Positions 28,791 through 37,362 of a stretch of 64,000 nt of DNA are shown here, piece after piece. Positions within the stretch are counted from its first letter, which is position 1. Each line of letters begins with the position of its first letter. Made by a program: the position numbers and the translations under genes. Source of the DNA: Lentzea sp. NEAU-D7 (GTDB lineage Bacteria > Actinomycetota > Actinomycetes > Mycobacteriales > Pseudonocardiaceae). The notes under the pieces were generated by a model. It did no database searches. It was given only the letters and a program-made list of their open reading frames with translations, and was not told the origin of the DNA. The stretch lies in contig NZ_JAPJDL010000007.1 in the NCBI RefSeq assembly GCF_026242055.1, positions 100,984-164,983 on the forward strand, given 5' to 3'.

Positions 28791-30434
28791 GTGGCGACCA
28801 CGCCCTTGACCGCCGAGGAGATCGACGCCCTTGAGCCGTCGTTCCTCGGCCCCACCTGGATGCGCAATCCCCTTGGCGCCTGGGAACTTCCGCAGTTCAC
28901 GCTCGGCTGGCAGATCGCCGGCTGGTGCGCGGAGTACCTGCGCGCTGAGGACGGCGGCCCCTGGAAGTTCACGCCGGAGCAGCTCCGGTTCGTCTTGTGG
29001 TGGTACGCGGTCGACAAGAACGGCCGCTTCATCTACCGCAAGGGTGTCTTGCAGCGATGCAAAGGATGGGGCAAAGACCCTTTGCTCGCAGTGCTTTGCC
29101 TCGTCGAGCTGGTCGGCCCGTCGCGTTTCTCCCACTGGGACCCCAAGACCAACGAGCCGGTCGGCATCCCCCACCCGCAGGCGTGGGTTCAGGTCACCGC
29201 GGTCAACCAGTCGCAGACCACCAACACGATGGCGCTCATCCCCTCGCTGATGAGCGACCGGTTCAAGCAGGTCTACCGCATCAAGGACGGCGCGGAGCTG
29301 ATCCGCGCCAACGGCGGCAAGGCACGCCTTGAGGCCGTCACCTCGTCCTATCGCGCGATCGAGGGCAAGCGGACCACGTTCGTCCTGCTCAACGAGACGC
29401 ACCACTGGATCGCGGGCAACAACGGCCACAAGATGTACGAGACGATCGACGGCAACGCGACCAAAAAGGACTCGCGCTACCTCGCGATCACCAACGCCTA
29501 CCTCCCCGGCGAGAACTCCGTCGCCGAGAAGATGCGCGCCTCGTTCGAGCAGATCCTCGAAGGCCGCGCCGCCAAGATCAGCTACCTCTACGACTCGATC
29601 GAGGCCCACCCGAAGACCCCGCTGACGCCTGAGGCGCTGCGCATCGTCATCCCCAAGATCCGGGGTGACGCGGTGTGGCTCAACGTCGATGCGATCATCG
29701 AGTCGGTCCTCGATCTGACGATCTCGGCCAGCCGGTCCCGCCGGATGTGGCTCAACCAGATCGTCGCCGAAGAGGACGCGCTGTACGGGCCAGCCGAGTG
29801 GAAAGCCTGCCAGCGCGACGACTTGGTGCTGCGCCCCGGCGACGAGATCGTCCTCGGGTTCGACGGCGGCAAGACGGACGACGCGACCGCCCTCGTGGCG
29901 ATCCGGGTCGCCGACATGGCAGCGTTCGTCATCGACCTCTGGGAGAAGCCGGACGGCCCACAGGGCGAGAACTGGGAAGTCAACCGCGAGCTGGTCAACA
30001 GCCGCGTGCACGAGACCTTTCAGCTCTACGACGTGAAGGCGATGTACGCCGACGTCGCGCTCTGGGAGTCCTACATCACCGACTGGGCCGCCGCGTACGG
30101 CGAGGGCCTGGCCGTGAAGGCGCCTGGTACCAACGCCATCGCCTGGGACATGCGCGGTTCACTCCAGCGCTCGACGCTGGCGCACGAGCGGCTCATGCGG
30201 TCAATCCTCGACGCGAAGCTGGTCCACAACGGGGATCTGGCGCTCAAGCGGCACGTCCTCAACGCGCGGCGCCGCACCAACAACTACGGCCTGTCCTTCG
30301 GCAAGGAGTCGGCCGATTCCCCGCGCAAGGTCGACCTCTACGCGGCGCTGATGCTCGCGCACGAGGCGCTCTACGACCTGCGCACCCGCGGCAAGAAGAC
30401 CAAGAAGCGCACCGGGCGCGGCTACTTCATGTGA
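28791..30434 (+). CDS. terL: Terminase large subunit
   Basis: The ATP-driven DNA packaging motor and headful/cos nuclease. 547 residues. The N-terminal ATPase has a Walker-A-like CKGWGKDPLLAVL near residue 90 and a Walker-B-type TTFVLLNETHHW near 200. The C-terminal RNase H-like nuclease has LGFDGGKTDDATALV near 360, then MYADVALWESY and SPRKVDLYAALMLAHEAL. GTG 28791 was chosen for its spacing from GAGG. Length and motif order are normal for actinophage TerL. Confidence 0.9.
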   Translation: MATTPLTAEEIDALEPSFLGPTWMRNPLGAWELPQFTLGWQIAGWCAEYLRAEDGGPWKFTPEQLRFVLWWYAVDKNGRFIYRKGVLQRCKGWGKDPLLAVLCLVELVGPSRFSHWDPKTNEPVGIPHPQAWVQVTAVNQSQTTNTMALIPSLMSDRFKQVYRIKDGAELIRANGGKARLEAVTSSYRAIEGKRTTFVLLNETHHWIAGNNGHKMYETIDGNATKKDSRYLAITNAYLPGENSVAEKMRASFEQILEGRAAKISYLYDSIEAHPKTPLTPEALRIVIPKIRGDAVWLNVDAIIESVLDLTISASRSRRMWLNQIVAEEDALYGPAEWKACQRDDLVLRPGDEIVLGFDGGKTDDATALVAIRVADMAAFVIDLWEKPDGPQGENWEVNRELVNSRVHETFQLYDVKAMYADVALWESYITDWAAAYGEGLAVKAPGTNAIAWDMRGSLQRSTLAHERLMRSILDAKLVHNGDLALKRHVLNARRRTNNYGLSFGKESADSPRKVDLYAALMLAHEALYDLRTRGKKTKKRTGRGYFM

Positions 30435-30445
30435 GGTGATTTCCC

Positions 30446-31876
30446 CTGTCCAGCACGAGTCCCGTGTCCCTCGCGAAGCAGCTCCTCGGCATCCTCTACA
30501 AGGACAAGCCGCGACTGGAGCGGATCGACGACTACCTGCACGGCCGGCACGACGACCCGTACATGCCGGAGACGGCGGACGCGGAGTACAAGCTGCTGGC
30601 TCGGCGGTCGGTGTCCAACTGGATGCCGCTGCTCGTCGGTACTCCGGCGCAGGCGCTGTGCGTGGACGGGTTCCGGCGCGGTCGCCCCGGTGAGCTGCCC
30701 AAGGGCAACGACGGGGCCGCCCTGCCCGAGTGGGACCACTGGGAGCGCTCGCGACTGGGCGGCCGGCAGTCCGCGATCTACCGCGGCGCGCTGAGCTACG
30801 GCCACTCCTTCGCCCTGACCGAGAAGGTCAAGGGCCGCGTCCGCTCGAAGGGCCTGTCGGCCATGAAGACCGCGGCGCTGTTCGAGGACCCGGCCAACGA
30901 CGAGGTCCCGTTCGCCGCGCTGACGATCGTCCAGTTCCCGCGCGGAGACGAGCGGGGCATCGCCCGGTTGTGGGACTCGCGCAACGAGTACCGCGTGACC
31001 TTCAAGTCCCTGTCCGACCTGGACAGCGTGAAGGTCCAGAACGGCCGTCGTCACGGCTCGTCGGAGTGCCCGGTCACAAGGTTCGCCGCCCTGGTGGACC
31101 TGGAGGGCCGGACCATCGGCGTGATCGAGCCGATGATCGAGTTGCAAGACCGGATCAACCAGACGGTCTTCGACCTGCTCATCGCGCAGACGGGCGGCTC
31201 GTTCAAGGTCCGCTACGCCTCGGGCATGGCCCCGCCGATCAAGCGGGACCCGGAGACGGGCGAGCCCATCCTCGACGAGAACGGCGCCCCGCAGCCGTTG
31301 CCGGTCAACCTCAACGCCAAGCGGTTCCTGTTCAGCGACGACGCGGACGTCAAGTTCGGCACGCTGGACGAGACCCCACTCGGCGGATTCATCGAGTCGA
31401 TCGACATGAGCATCCGCCACCTGGCGGCCGTGTCGCAGACTCCCCCGCACCACCTGCTCGGGCAGATCGCCAACCTGTCGGCCGAAGCCCTGCTGGCCGC
31501 GGAGACCGCGCTGTCGCGCAAGATCGAGGAGTTCCGCCGCGTGTTCTCCGAGGCGTGGGAGCGGGTCTTCCGCCTCGCCGCCGAGCTGGCCGGCGACACC
31601 GTCTCGGCCGAGGACTGGCACGGCGAGGTGCTCTGGCGCGACATGGAGCAGCGCTCGCTGGCGCAGTCCGCGGACGCCCTCGGCAAGCTCGCCGACCAGC
31701 TCCACGTCCCCAAGCGCGGTCTGTGGCGGCGCATCCCTGGCGTCACCCAGAACGAGATCGACGACTGGGAGGACCTCCGCGAGCAGGAGGACGCCGAGCT
31801 GATGCTCGCCGCCTCCGTCCGGCGCGCGACGACCCCTCCGACCCCGGTCGAGTTCTCCGACGTCCCGGCCGCCTGA
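30446..31876 (+). CDS. Portal protein (probable CTG start)
   Basis: Forms the dodecameric DNA gate of the capsid. About 476 residues in the SPP1/phi29-like family seen in actinophages: LGILYKDKPRLERIDDYLHG at the N-terminus, RRSVSNWMPLLVGTPAQ, then VIEPMIELQDRINQTVFDL and SQTPPHHLLGQIANLSAEAL in the core. The first conventional start is GTG 30464, with no SD. A CTG at 30446 is in frame and lies 6 bases after AGGTGA, so translation probably starts there. The neighbouring MuF-like gene shows the same feature. Confidence 0.82.
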   Translation: MSSTSPVSLAKQLLGILYKDKPRLERIDDYLHGRHDDPYMPETADAEYKLLARRSVSNWMPLLVGTPAQALCVDGFRRGRPGELPKGNDGAALPEWDHWERSRLGGRQSAIYRGALSYGHSFALTEKVKGRVRSKGLSAMKTAALFEDPANDEVPFAALTIVQFPRGDERGIARLWDSRNEYRVTFKSLSDLDSVKVQNGRRHGSSECPVTRFAALVDLEGRTIGVIEPMIELQDRINQTVFDLLIAQTGGSFKVRYASGMAPPIKRDPETGEPILDENGAPQPLPVNLNAKRFLFSDDADVKFGTLDETPLGGFIESIDMSIRHLAAVSQTPPHHLLGQIANLSAEALLAAETALSRKIEEFRRVFSEAWERVFRLAAELAGDTVSAEDWHGEVLWRDMEQRSLAQSADALGKLADQLHVPKRGLWRRIPGVTQNEIDDWEDLREQEDAELMLAASVRRATTPPTPVEFSDVPAA

Positions 31877-31895
31877 CTGAACAGGGGGTGACCCG

Positions 31896-32987
31896 CTGAC
31901 TGCCCCGCAGGCGTCGGAAGCCGACGCCGCAGCCATCGCCTACCACCTCGCCCTCAACCAGCTCGGTGTCGCCACGATCCAGGAGGCCCTGGAGCTGTGG
32001 TCGAGGGTTCCGCCGGCCAGGACCACCGCGCTCAGCGCAGCCTGGCTGGCGCGGGCGGTCCGGCTGGTGATGACCCGCAGGGGTCAGGCGCGCAACCTCG
32101 CGCTGGCCTACTACCGGCTCAGCCGCGCGCTGCGCACTGGCACCACCGTGGCCGACCCGCGACGCCCTGATCCGCCCTACGTCACCCTGTCCATGCTGCG
32201 CGCTGAGTTCGCCGCGCTGGCAGGCTCTCAGCCGTCCCAGGAGGACGTCGAGAAGCCCGCCGGCACAGCGAGCCGCCCGGCGTCGGACAGGGCCACAGAG
32301 GACGACTCAGGGGCGCTGGAGCGGCCTGCTGATCCCACCGAGGATGACCGAGTCCCCGTCGAGACGATCGACGGCCTCGACCGCGAGCTGGAGCGCCTGG
32401 AGCGCGAGGCTGAGGCCGAGGCCCGCCTCGTGCTCGAAGCGCTCGGACTGGACAACCTCGATCGCAAGCTCGACGAGATCGACGACGAGCAGCCCGCGTC
32501 CACTGTGGACGTGCAGCGGGCGGAAGCACACCGCCAGGCCGGAGCCCGACAGGCAGCCGCAGCCGAGCGCGTCGCCATGAACGGTGCCAGGAGCACCGTC
32601 TGGGCGGCCGGTCAGCGCGACCGGCGAGTCCTGGGCTACGTCCGGCTCTCCCGCACGGGAACGCCGTGCGGCTGGTGCGCGATGCTCATCTCCCGTGGCG
32701 CCGTCTACAAGTCGGCTGAGGGGTCCAGCGCGGACGTCACGTTCGGCGATCTGGACAAGTACCACGACAACTGCCACTGCTACGCCGAGCCGATCTACAG
32801 CCGCGAGCAGTTCAGCCAGTCGTCGTTGACCGACCTGAACCGCAGGTACAAGGCCGAGTGGAAAACCCTCATCGCCGACCGCGGCTTCAAGGGCAAGGCA
32901 GCGCTGCGCGAGTGGCGCCGCCACATCAACCAAGAGAAGCGCCAGGCCGAGCGCCAGGCCCGCCAGCGTCCAGGCGACGCGGCGTGA
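31896..32987 (+). CDS. MuF-like minor head protein (probable CTG start)
   Basis: A head morphogenesis protein, next to the portal as usual. 363 residues if started at CTG 31896, which follows AGGGGGTGA. The first ATG (32067) would remove a conserved-looking helical region (EADAAAIAYHLALNQLGVAT). Central acidic coiled segments (ELERLEREAEAEARL) precede the MuF-type core: RRVLGYVRLSRTGTPCGWCAML...YKSAEG...YHDNCHCYAEPIY, with CxxC and CxC. The C-terminus is basic. Confidence 0.72.
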   Translation: MTAPQASEADAAAIAYHLALNQLGVATIQEALELWSRVPPARTTALSAAWLARAVRLVMTRRGQARNLALAYYRLSRALRTGTTVADPRRPDPPYVTLSMLRAEFAALAGSQPSQEDVEKPAGTASRPASDRATEDDSGALERPADPTEDDRVPVETIDGLDRELERLEREAEAEARLVLEALGLDNLDRKLDEIDDEQPASTVDVQRAEAHRQAGARQAAAAERVAMNGARSTVWAAGQRDRRVLGYVRLSRTGTPCGWCAMLISRGAVYKSAEGSSADVTFGDLDKYHDNCHCYAEPIYSREQFSQSSLTDLNRRYKAEWKTLIADRGFKGKAALREWRRHINQEKRQAERQARQRPGDAA

Positions 32988-33017
32988 TCCATCCCGAGAG
33001 CGTCCAGGAGGCGTCCC

Positions 33018-33548
33018 GTGCCCGAGCCCGTCCAGCCCACCGAGGAAGTGCCGGCCAGTGACCAGCAGGCCGAGGGGGGCACCCCGCCCGCCGAGGGCGC
33101 CGAGGTTCCCGGCGACGGTTCAGCGGCCCCCGAGGTAGAGGGCGGCAAGGCCGAGGCCGAACTGCCGACCTGGGTGCGCAAGGAGCTGGAGAAGGCCCGC
33201 AACGACGCCGGGCGCTACCGCACGCAGCTCCGCGAGGCCCAGACCGCGCTGGAGAACGCCAAGACCCCCGAGGAGGTCGCCGCCGCAACCGCGGCGCTGA
33301 CCGAGAAGGTGCAGGACCTGGAGCACCAGCTCGTGCGCGAGCAGGTCGCACGCAAGTACGAACTGCCCGACGAGCTGGCCGCGCTACTCACGGGCAAGAC
33401 GGCCCAGGAGCTGGAGGCGGTCGCCAAGACCCTCCAGAAGTACGCCCCCGCGGGCGACCCCCTCGTGCTAGGTGGGGGCCTGACCCCCGACGACGGCGAC
33501 GACGGCGAGATGGACCCGCGCAAGCTCGCCCGCCGCACCCGGCGCTAG
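33018..33548 (+). CDS. Capsid scaffold-like protein
   Basis: 176 residues placed directly before the capsid gene. The first 55 residues are disordered and acidic (PEPVQPTEEVPASDQQAEGG), then a coiled coil (WVRKELEKARNDAGRYRTQ..., TEKVQDLEHQLVREQVARKYEL) and a C-terminal charged tail (KLARRTRR). That is the usual make-up of siphovirus scaffolds, which fill the procapsid and leave. Named from composition and position. Confidence 0.75.
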   Translation: MPEPVQPTEEVPASDQQAEGGTPPAEGAEVPGDGSAAPEVEGGKAEAELPTWVRKELEKARNDAGRYRTQLREAQTALENAKTPEEVAAATAALTEKVQDLEHQLVREQVARKYELPDELAALLTGKTAQELEAVAKTLQKYAPAGDPLVLGGGLTPDDGDDGEMDPRKLARRTRR

Positions 33549-33582
33549 CACCGCGCTAGCCAGCACACCCCCACCCACCCGT

Positions 33583-33612
33583 AGCCCCCGGCCGGATCGG
33601 CCGGGGGCTTTG
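33583..33612 (+). terminator. Terminator-like hairpin before the capsid gene
   Basis: An 11-bp perfect stem, AGCCCCCGGCC (33583-33593) with GGCCGGGGGCT (33599-33609), 5-base loop, then TTTG. A matching hairpin lies after the capsid gene, so the capsid message is bracketed. Confidence 0.65.
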
Positions 33613-33634
33613 TCATGCCCGGAGGAGCCACACA

Positions 33635-34696
33635 GTGCCCACCCCTCAGCACCAGGTCGTCAAGCCGGAGAAGCTGGTCGCGACCGCCATCGGGATGCTG
33701 GAGCAGGAACTCGTCGTCCCGAACCTGTTCAAGAAGGAGTCCGTGGACGCCTTCAAGGGCGCCAAGGACGACACGATCTCGGTCAAGGTCGAGGGCGTGC
33801 TCCCGTTCCACGAGTACGCCTGGCGGAACGACCGCTCCAGCGGCATCGTCTTCGACGAGTACGCGGAGCGGAAGATCCCCGTCACGTTCGGCGGGAACTT
33901 CTACTCGGCGGTCAAGCTGACCGACGAGCAGAACGACTTCGACATCGACCAGTGGGGCAAGCTGCTGCGCCCGCAGGTCAAGGCGGTCGCCCGCGGCCTG
34001 GCGCGCAAGTGCGTCACCACGCTGACCGGCGCGGCCTACAACGTCGTGGTCGGCAACACCCAGCAGAACCTGCGCGGCGCGCTGATCGAGGCCCGCCGGG
34101 TCCTGAACAAGTTCCAGGTCCCCGAGGGCCAGCGGTTCATGCTGGTCGGCTCGGACTTCGAGGCGGCGCTGCTGGCCGACGAGAAGCTCAACCTCGCGCA
34201 GTACGTCGGCGACGACACCGCAGAGAGCGCGCTGCGCCTGGCGAGCCTGGGCCAGAAGTTTGGCTTCACGTTCGTGGTCGACCAGACCATCGGCGCGACC
34301 GACGCCTACGCCTTCGCCGACACGGCCTTCATCATGGCGACCGCGGCGCCGTCCGTCCCGCAGTCGGTGCCCTACGGCGCGACGACCAGCTTCGAGGGTC
34401 TCGCGCTGCGTTGGGTCCGCGACTACGACTCCGAGCACATGCAGGACCGCTCGGTCGTCAACTGCTACGCGGGCGTGCGGGACGTCAAGGACGTCCTGGT
34501 CGGCTGGGACGAGGTCGAGAAGACCGAGATCGTCTCGGCCGGCGAGCACTTCGTGCGCGGCATCAAGCTCACGCTCGACGGCGCCTCGAACTACCCGGCC
34601 GCAGCCTCGGAGCTGGCGAAGATCACCGGCATCAGCGACGCGAGCGTCTGGACCCCGACCGGTCGCAAGCCGGAGACCGACCCGGCCAACGCCTGA
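33635..34696 (+). CDS. Major capsid protein (HK97 fold)
   Basis: Builds the icosahedral shell. 353 residues: MPTPQHQVVKPEKLVATAIG, VVPNLFKKESVDAFKGAKDD, LPFHEYAWRNDRSSGIVFDEY, QRFMLVGSDFEAALLADE and NCYAGVRDVKDVLVGWDEVE are typical of actinophage coat proteins of the P22/HK97 type. GTG 33635 follows GGAGG. No N-terminal delta domain is evident, in line with the separate scaffold gene. Flanked by strong hairpins, probably for a stable abundant mRNA. Confidence 0.88.
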   Translation: MPTPQHQVVKPEKLVATAIGMLEQELVVPNLFKKESVDAFKGAKDDTISVKVEGVLPFHEYAWRNDRSSGIVFDEYAERKIPVTFGGNFYSAVKLTDEQNDFDIDQWGKLLRPQVKAVARGLARKCVTTLTGAAYNVVVGNTQQNLRGALIEARRVLNKFQVPEGQRFMLVGSDFEAALLADEKLNLAQYVGDDTAESALRLASLGQKFGFTFVVDQTIGATDAYAFADTAFIMATAAPSVPQSVPYGATTSFEGLALRWVRDYDSEHMQDRSVVNCYAGVRDVKDVLVGWDEVEKTEIVSAGEHFVRGIKLTLDGASNYPAAASELAKITGISDASVWTPTGRKPETDPANA

Positions 34697-34709
34697 TCCC
34701 CCTGAGCAC

Positions 34710-34738
34710 GGCGGCACGCCCACCTCGGGCGTGCCGCC
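34710..34738 (+). terminator. Hairpin after the capsid gene
   Basis: A 12-bp perfect stem, GGCGGCACGCCC (34710-34721) with GGGCGTGCCGCC (34727-34738). No T run; it may protect the capsid mRNA 3' end or partly terminate. Confidence 0.6.
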
Positions 34739-34768
34739 TGCCCCCGTGCGCACCGAGGAGGCATGAGC

Positions 34769-35224
34769 ATGGAGCCCTTCGCCACGCTGGAGCAGCTCAA
34801 GGCCCGCCTGGACTGGACGCTCGACGAGGACGAGGAGCGCCTGGGCGCTGCCGCTCTCGACGATCTGTCTGGCTGGGCCAGGCACTACGGCCGCCCCTGG
34901 CCTGATCCGCTGACCGCTCCGCAGCTCGTCCGCACGATGGTCCTGGGGGCTGCGGTGCGCTACATGCGCAACCCCGAGGGCTACGTCACCAGCCGCGCAG
35001 GAGACGAGACGCTCACCTGGGCCGAGCTGGGCGACCGCGCCGGGTCGGCGCACTTCAACCGCGACGAGCTGCGAGCGCTGACCTCGATGTCTGGCAAGAC
35101 CGCGCTGCTGACCGCGCCCGTCACGAGCTGGGCCACGCGCCCCAAGCCGGATGCCTCGTACGTCCCGGTGACCGGCGGCGGCAAACCGTTCCCGATGTTC
35201 TCCGACCCGGAGAGCCCCTGGTGA
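34769..35224 (+). CDS. Head-tail connector/adaptor protein
   Basis: 151 residues (MEPFATLEQLKARLDWTLDEDEERL..., SGWARHYGRPWPDPLTAPQL, GAAVRYMRNPEGYVTSRAGDE). It matches the gp6/gp15-like adaptor layout of siphoviruses and occupies the adaptor slot after the capsid gene. ATG 34769 is preferred over ATG 34763 because GAGGAGG is then 7 bases away. The stop overlaps the next GTG. Confidence 0.75.
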   Translation: MEPFATLEQLKARLDWTLDEDEERLGAAALDDLSGWARHYGRPWPDPLTAPQLVRTMVLGAAVRYMRNPEGYVTSRAGDETLTWAELGDRAGSAHFNRDELRALTSMSGKTALLTAPVTSWATRPKPDASYVPVTGGGKPFPMFSDPESPW

Positions 35225-35556
35225 GCCACCAGCGCAAGCGCGGGCAGCGCGCCCGCATCTGGAAGACGGCCCAGACCACCGACCGGCGCGGCAACCACGT
35301 GACCCGCGCCGAGCCGGACGGCCCGCACGAGGTGCGCGCGGCGTTCATCCCGCAGCGCTCCGCACGAGCCGAGGTGCCTGGCCAGCAACAGATCAACGTG
35401 ACCCGCATGATCGTGTCCGCGGACCTGGAGGGCGTGAACCTCTGGTCTCGCGTGGAGTGGAAAGGGCGGCAGTGGGACATCGTCTCGCCGCCGCAGTACC
35501 ACCACGGCACGCGCCGCACCCGGCACTGGTCACTCGACATCCGAGAGAGGCCGTAG
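35221..35556 (+). CDS. Head-tail stopper protein
   Basis: 111 residues with a beta-barrel type sequence (RRGNHVTRAEPDGPHEVRAA, NVTRMIVSADLEGVNLWSRV, GRQWDIVSPPQYHHGTRRTR). The closing strand pattern (WDIVSPPxYHHG) is that of phage stopper proteins. GTG 35221 overlaps the preceding stop. Position 2 in the connector set. Confidence 0.7.
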   Translation: MSHQRKRGQRARIWKTAQTTDRRGNHVTRAEPDGPHEVRAAFIPQRSARAEVPGQQQINVTRMIVSADLEGVNLWSRVEWKGRQWDIVSPPQYHHGTRRTRHWSLDIRERP

Positions 35557-35915
35557 TGGCTGAGGTGTACCGGCGCGTTGGGCGCCACAAGATCGAGAAG
35601 CTCATCGCCCTGCACCGGACCGTGCAGGACGGCCTGGACGACATCACCCTGGAGCGCGCGGGGCACGCCGAGGCCAGCCTCTCCGCGCACCGCCACGACG
35701 GCCACGCGAGCATCGACGTGGAGCAGGGCGACATCGACCGCTACGTGGTCCTCGACGACGAGCGCGGCCTCATGGCCGCCTTGAGCATCGAGTTCGGCCG
35801 CGCCCCCGTTCCGCCGACCGAGGACAACCCGGACGGCCGCGCGGGCATGGAGGGCCTCGGGGTCCTCCGCGACGCGATGAGCGTGAAGCGCAAGCCCCGC
35901 AGGGGCAGGCGATGA
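35556..35915 (+). CDS. Tail completion/HK97 gp10-like protein (DUF5403-like)
   Basis: 119 residues starting VAEVYRRVGRHKIEKLIALH at GTG 35556, which overlaps the previous stop (TAGTG). The SASIDVEQGDIDRYVVLDDERGLMAAL...IEFGR pattern is that of the DUF5403 actinophage family in the connector region. The longer upstream frame is a shadow of the stopper gene. Basic C-terminus (KRKPRRGRR). Confidence 0.7.
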   Translation: MAEVYRRVGRHKIEKLIALHRTVQDGLDDITLERAGHAEASLSAHRHDGHASIDVEQGDIDRYVVLDDERGLMAALSIEFGRAPVPPTEDNPDGRAGMEGLGVLRDAMSVKRKPRRGRR

Positions 35916-36394
35916 TCGACCTCCCCGCCAGCGTGCTGGCCCTGGTCGAGCTCACGCCGATCGAGGACATCTGCCTGCGCATACTGCGCGAGGGCCTGCC
36001 GGACGTGCCGGTCGTCAGCCTCATCGCCGACGACGCGCCCGGCCTGTTCATCCTCGTGCGCCGGCTGCCCGCCCTGGGCGACTGGCGCGGCGACCCGCGG
36101 TTCACCGACCAGGCCCGGTTCTCGATCAACGTCTACACGCAGGACCCGGACGGCGACGAGAAGGGCGCGCTGGTGTCGGAAGCCGTGCGCGTGGTCATGC
36201 GCAACGCCTGGCTCGCCCACGTCAACTACCCCGGCCTGGGGTCCATCGTCTCGATCAAGATGCGCGGCGAGCCCTCCCGCAAGCCCGACTGGGCCACCAG
36301 CTCAGGACCGGTGCAGTACGCCGACCTGCCCACCGGCATGTGGCGCTACGAGAGCACCTACGACCTGGAGATCCGCAAGCCGCGCAGGCGCTGA
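35912..36394 (+). CDS. Tail terminator protein
   Basis: 160 residues (MIDLPASVLALVELTPIEDI..., ILREGLPDVPVVSLIADDAPGLFIL, DPRFTDQARFSINVYTQDPDGDEKGALVSEAVRVVM). Mixed alpha/beta, typical of siphovirus tail terminators. It overlaps the previous gene by 4 bases and ends before a strong hairpin and the tail-tube gene. Confidence 0.72.
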   Translation: MIDLPASVLALVELTPIEDICLRILREGLPDVPVVSLIADDAPGLFILVRRLPALGDWRGDPRFTDQARFSINVYTQDPDGDEKGALVSEAVRVVMRNAWLAHVNYPGLGSIVSIKMRGEPSRKPDWATSSGPVQYADLPTGMWRYESTYDLEIRKPRRR

Positions 36395-36409
36395 CTCCCC
36401 CTCACCCTC

Positions 36410-36435
36410 ACCCCGCCCTCGTCGAGGAGCGGGGT
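36410..36435 (+). terminator. Hairpin before the tail-tube gene
   Basis: A 7-bp stem ACCCCGC/GCGGGGT with further pairing in the loop, 38 bases before the tail-tube start. Weak T content; probably an mRNA boundary element. Confidence 0.45.
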
Positions 36436-36472
36436 CCTTGCTGACCCCTCGATCCCCTGGGAGGGAACGACT

Positions 36473-37231
36473 TTGGCACTCGACGACGGCGCGACTCTCG
36501 TCATCGACACCGGCAACTACCTGCTGGCGCCGACCGGCACGGAGATGCCCTCGGACCTGACCTCGCCCGCGGCCCCGTGGGACAACGTCGGCCACACCTC
36601 GCTGGAGGAGCTGCTCAGCATCACCTCCGAGGGCGGTGAGGCGACGGTCCTCGCGACGCTCCAGAACAAGACGCTGCGCACCCGCTACTCGGCGCGCACC
36701 GAGAGGATGTTGTTCACGCTCCAGCAGTTCGACGTTCGCGGCCTGCGCCTGTTCTACGGCGCGAACGCGCCCCTGCTGGCCAACGGCACGCTGGGTGTCC
36801 CGACCGACCCCAAGCCCACCGTGTGCGCGGTGCTGATCGTGTTCGTGGACGGCGACAACATCTTCGCCTTCTACGCGCCCAAGGCGGAAATCTACCGCGC
36901 GGACGACATGTCGCTGTCGGACACGGAGTCGCTCGCCGGCATGCCGATTGGCATCACTCCGCTGGTGCACGGCACGAACACGTGGACCTACGCGGTGACC
37001 CCGCTGGCGAGCACCCCATCGTCCGTGGTCGCCACGGGCGCAACGGCGGGCACGCCCGGCACCTTCACCCCGTCCGGTGCGGCCCTTCCGTCGAGCCTGG
37101 CGGCGCTGCGCGCGAGCACGATCACCGCCTCCCCGGCGACCACGTGGACCGCCGGCCAGTACGTGACCCTCGGCGACTCCACGCAGGCCCACTGGGACGG
37201 CGACTCCTGGGAGTCCGGCGCGAAGTCCTGA
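36473..37231 (+). CDS. Major tail (tube) protein
   Basis: 252 residues forming the tail tube. TTG 36473 follows GGGAGG. The N-terminus (MALDDGATLVIDTGNYLLAPTG) and the core (SLEELLSITSEGGEATVLATLQ, YGANAPLLANGTLGVPTD, FVDGDNIFAFYAPKAEIYRAD) are typical of actinophage major tail proteins. A Ser/Thr/Gly-rich linker and a small C-terminal domain follow. Bracketed by hairpins like the capsid gene. Confidence 0.82.
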   Translation: MALDDGATLVIDTGNYLLAPTGTEMPSDLTSPAAPWDNVGHTSLEELLSITSEGGEATVLATLQNKTLRTRYSARTERMLFTLQQFDVRGLRLFYGANAPLLANGTLGVPTDPKPTVCAVLIVFVDGDNIFAFYAPKAEIYRADDMSLSDTESLAGMPIGITPLVHGTNTWTYAVTPLASTPSSVVATGATAGTPGTFTPSGAALPSSLAALRASTITASPATTWTAGQYVTLGDSTQAHWDGDSWESGAKS

Positions 37232-37250
37232 TCGCGCGCTCCCCCTGACA

Positions 37251-37291
37251 CCCGGCGTGCACGTGCCTTGCGGACCCGCGTGCACGCCGGG
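37251..37291 (+). terminator. Strong hairpin after the tail-tube gene
   Basis: A 13-bp perfect stem, CCCGGCGTGCACG (37251-37263) with CGTGCACGCCGGG (37279-37291). It is located between the abundant tail-tube message and the chaperone gene; likely partial terminator or 3'-end stabiliser. Confidence 0.6.
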
Positions 37292-37362
37292 CCGCCCCTC
37301 ACGGTGGCGCCCCCTCGGTCCGCTTTCCCCTGTCCTGCCCCAAAACCGGAGGTCCGCAAACC

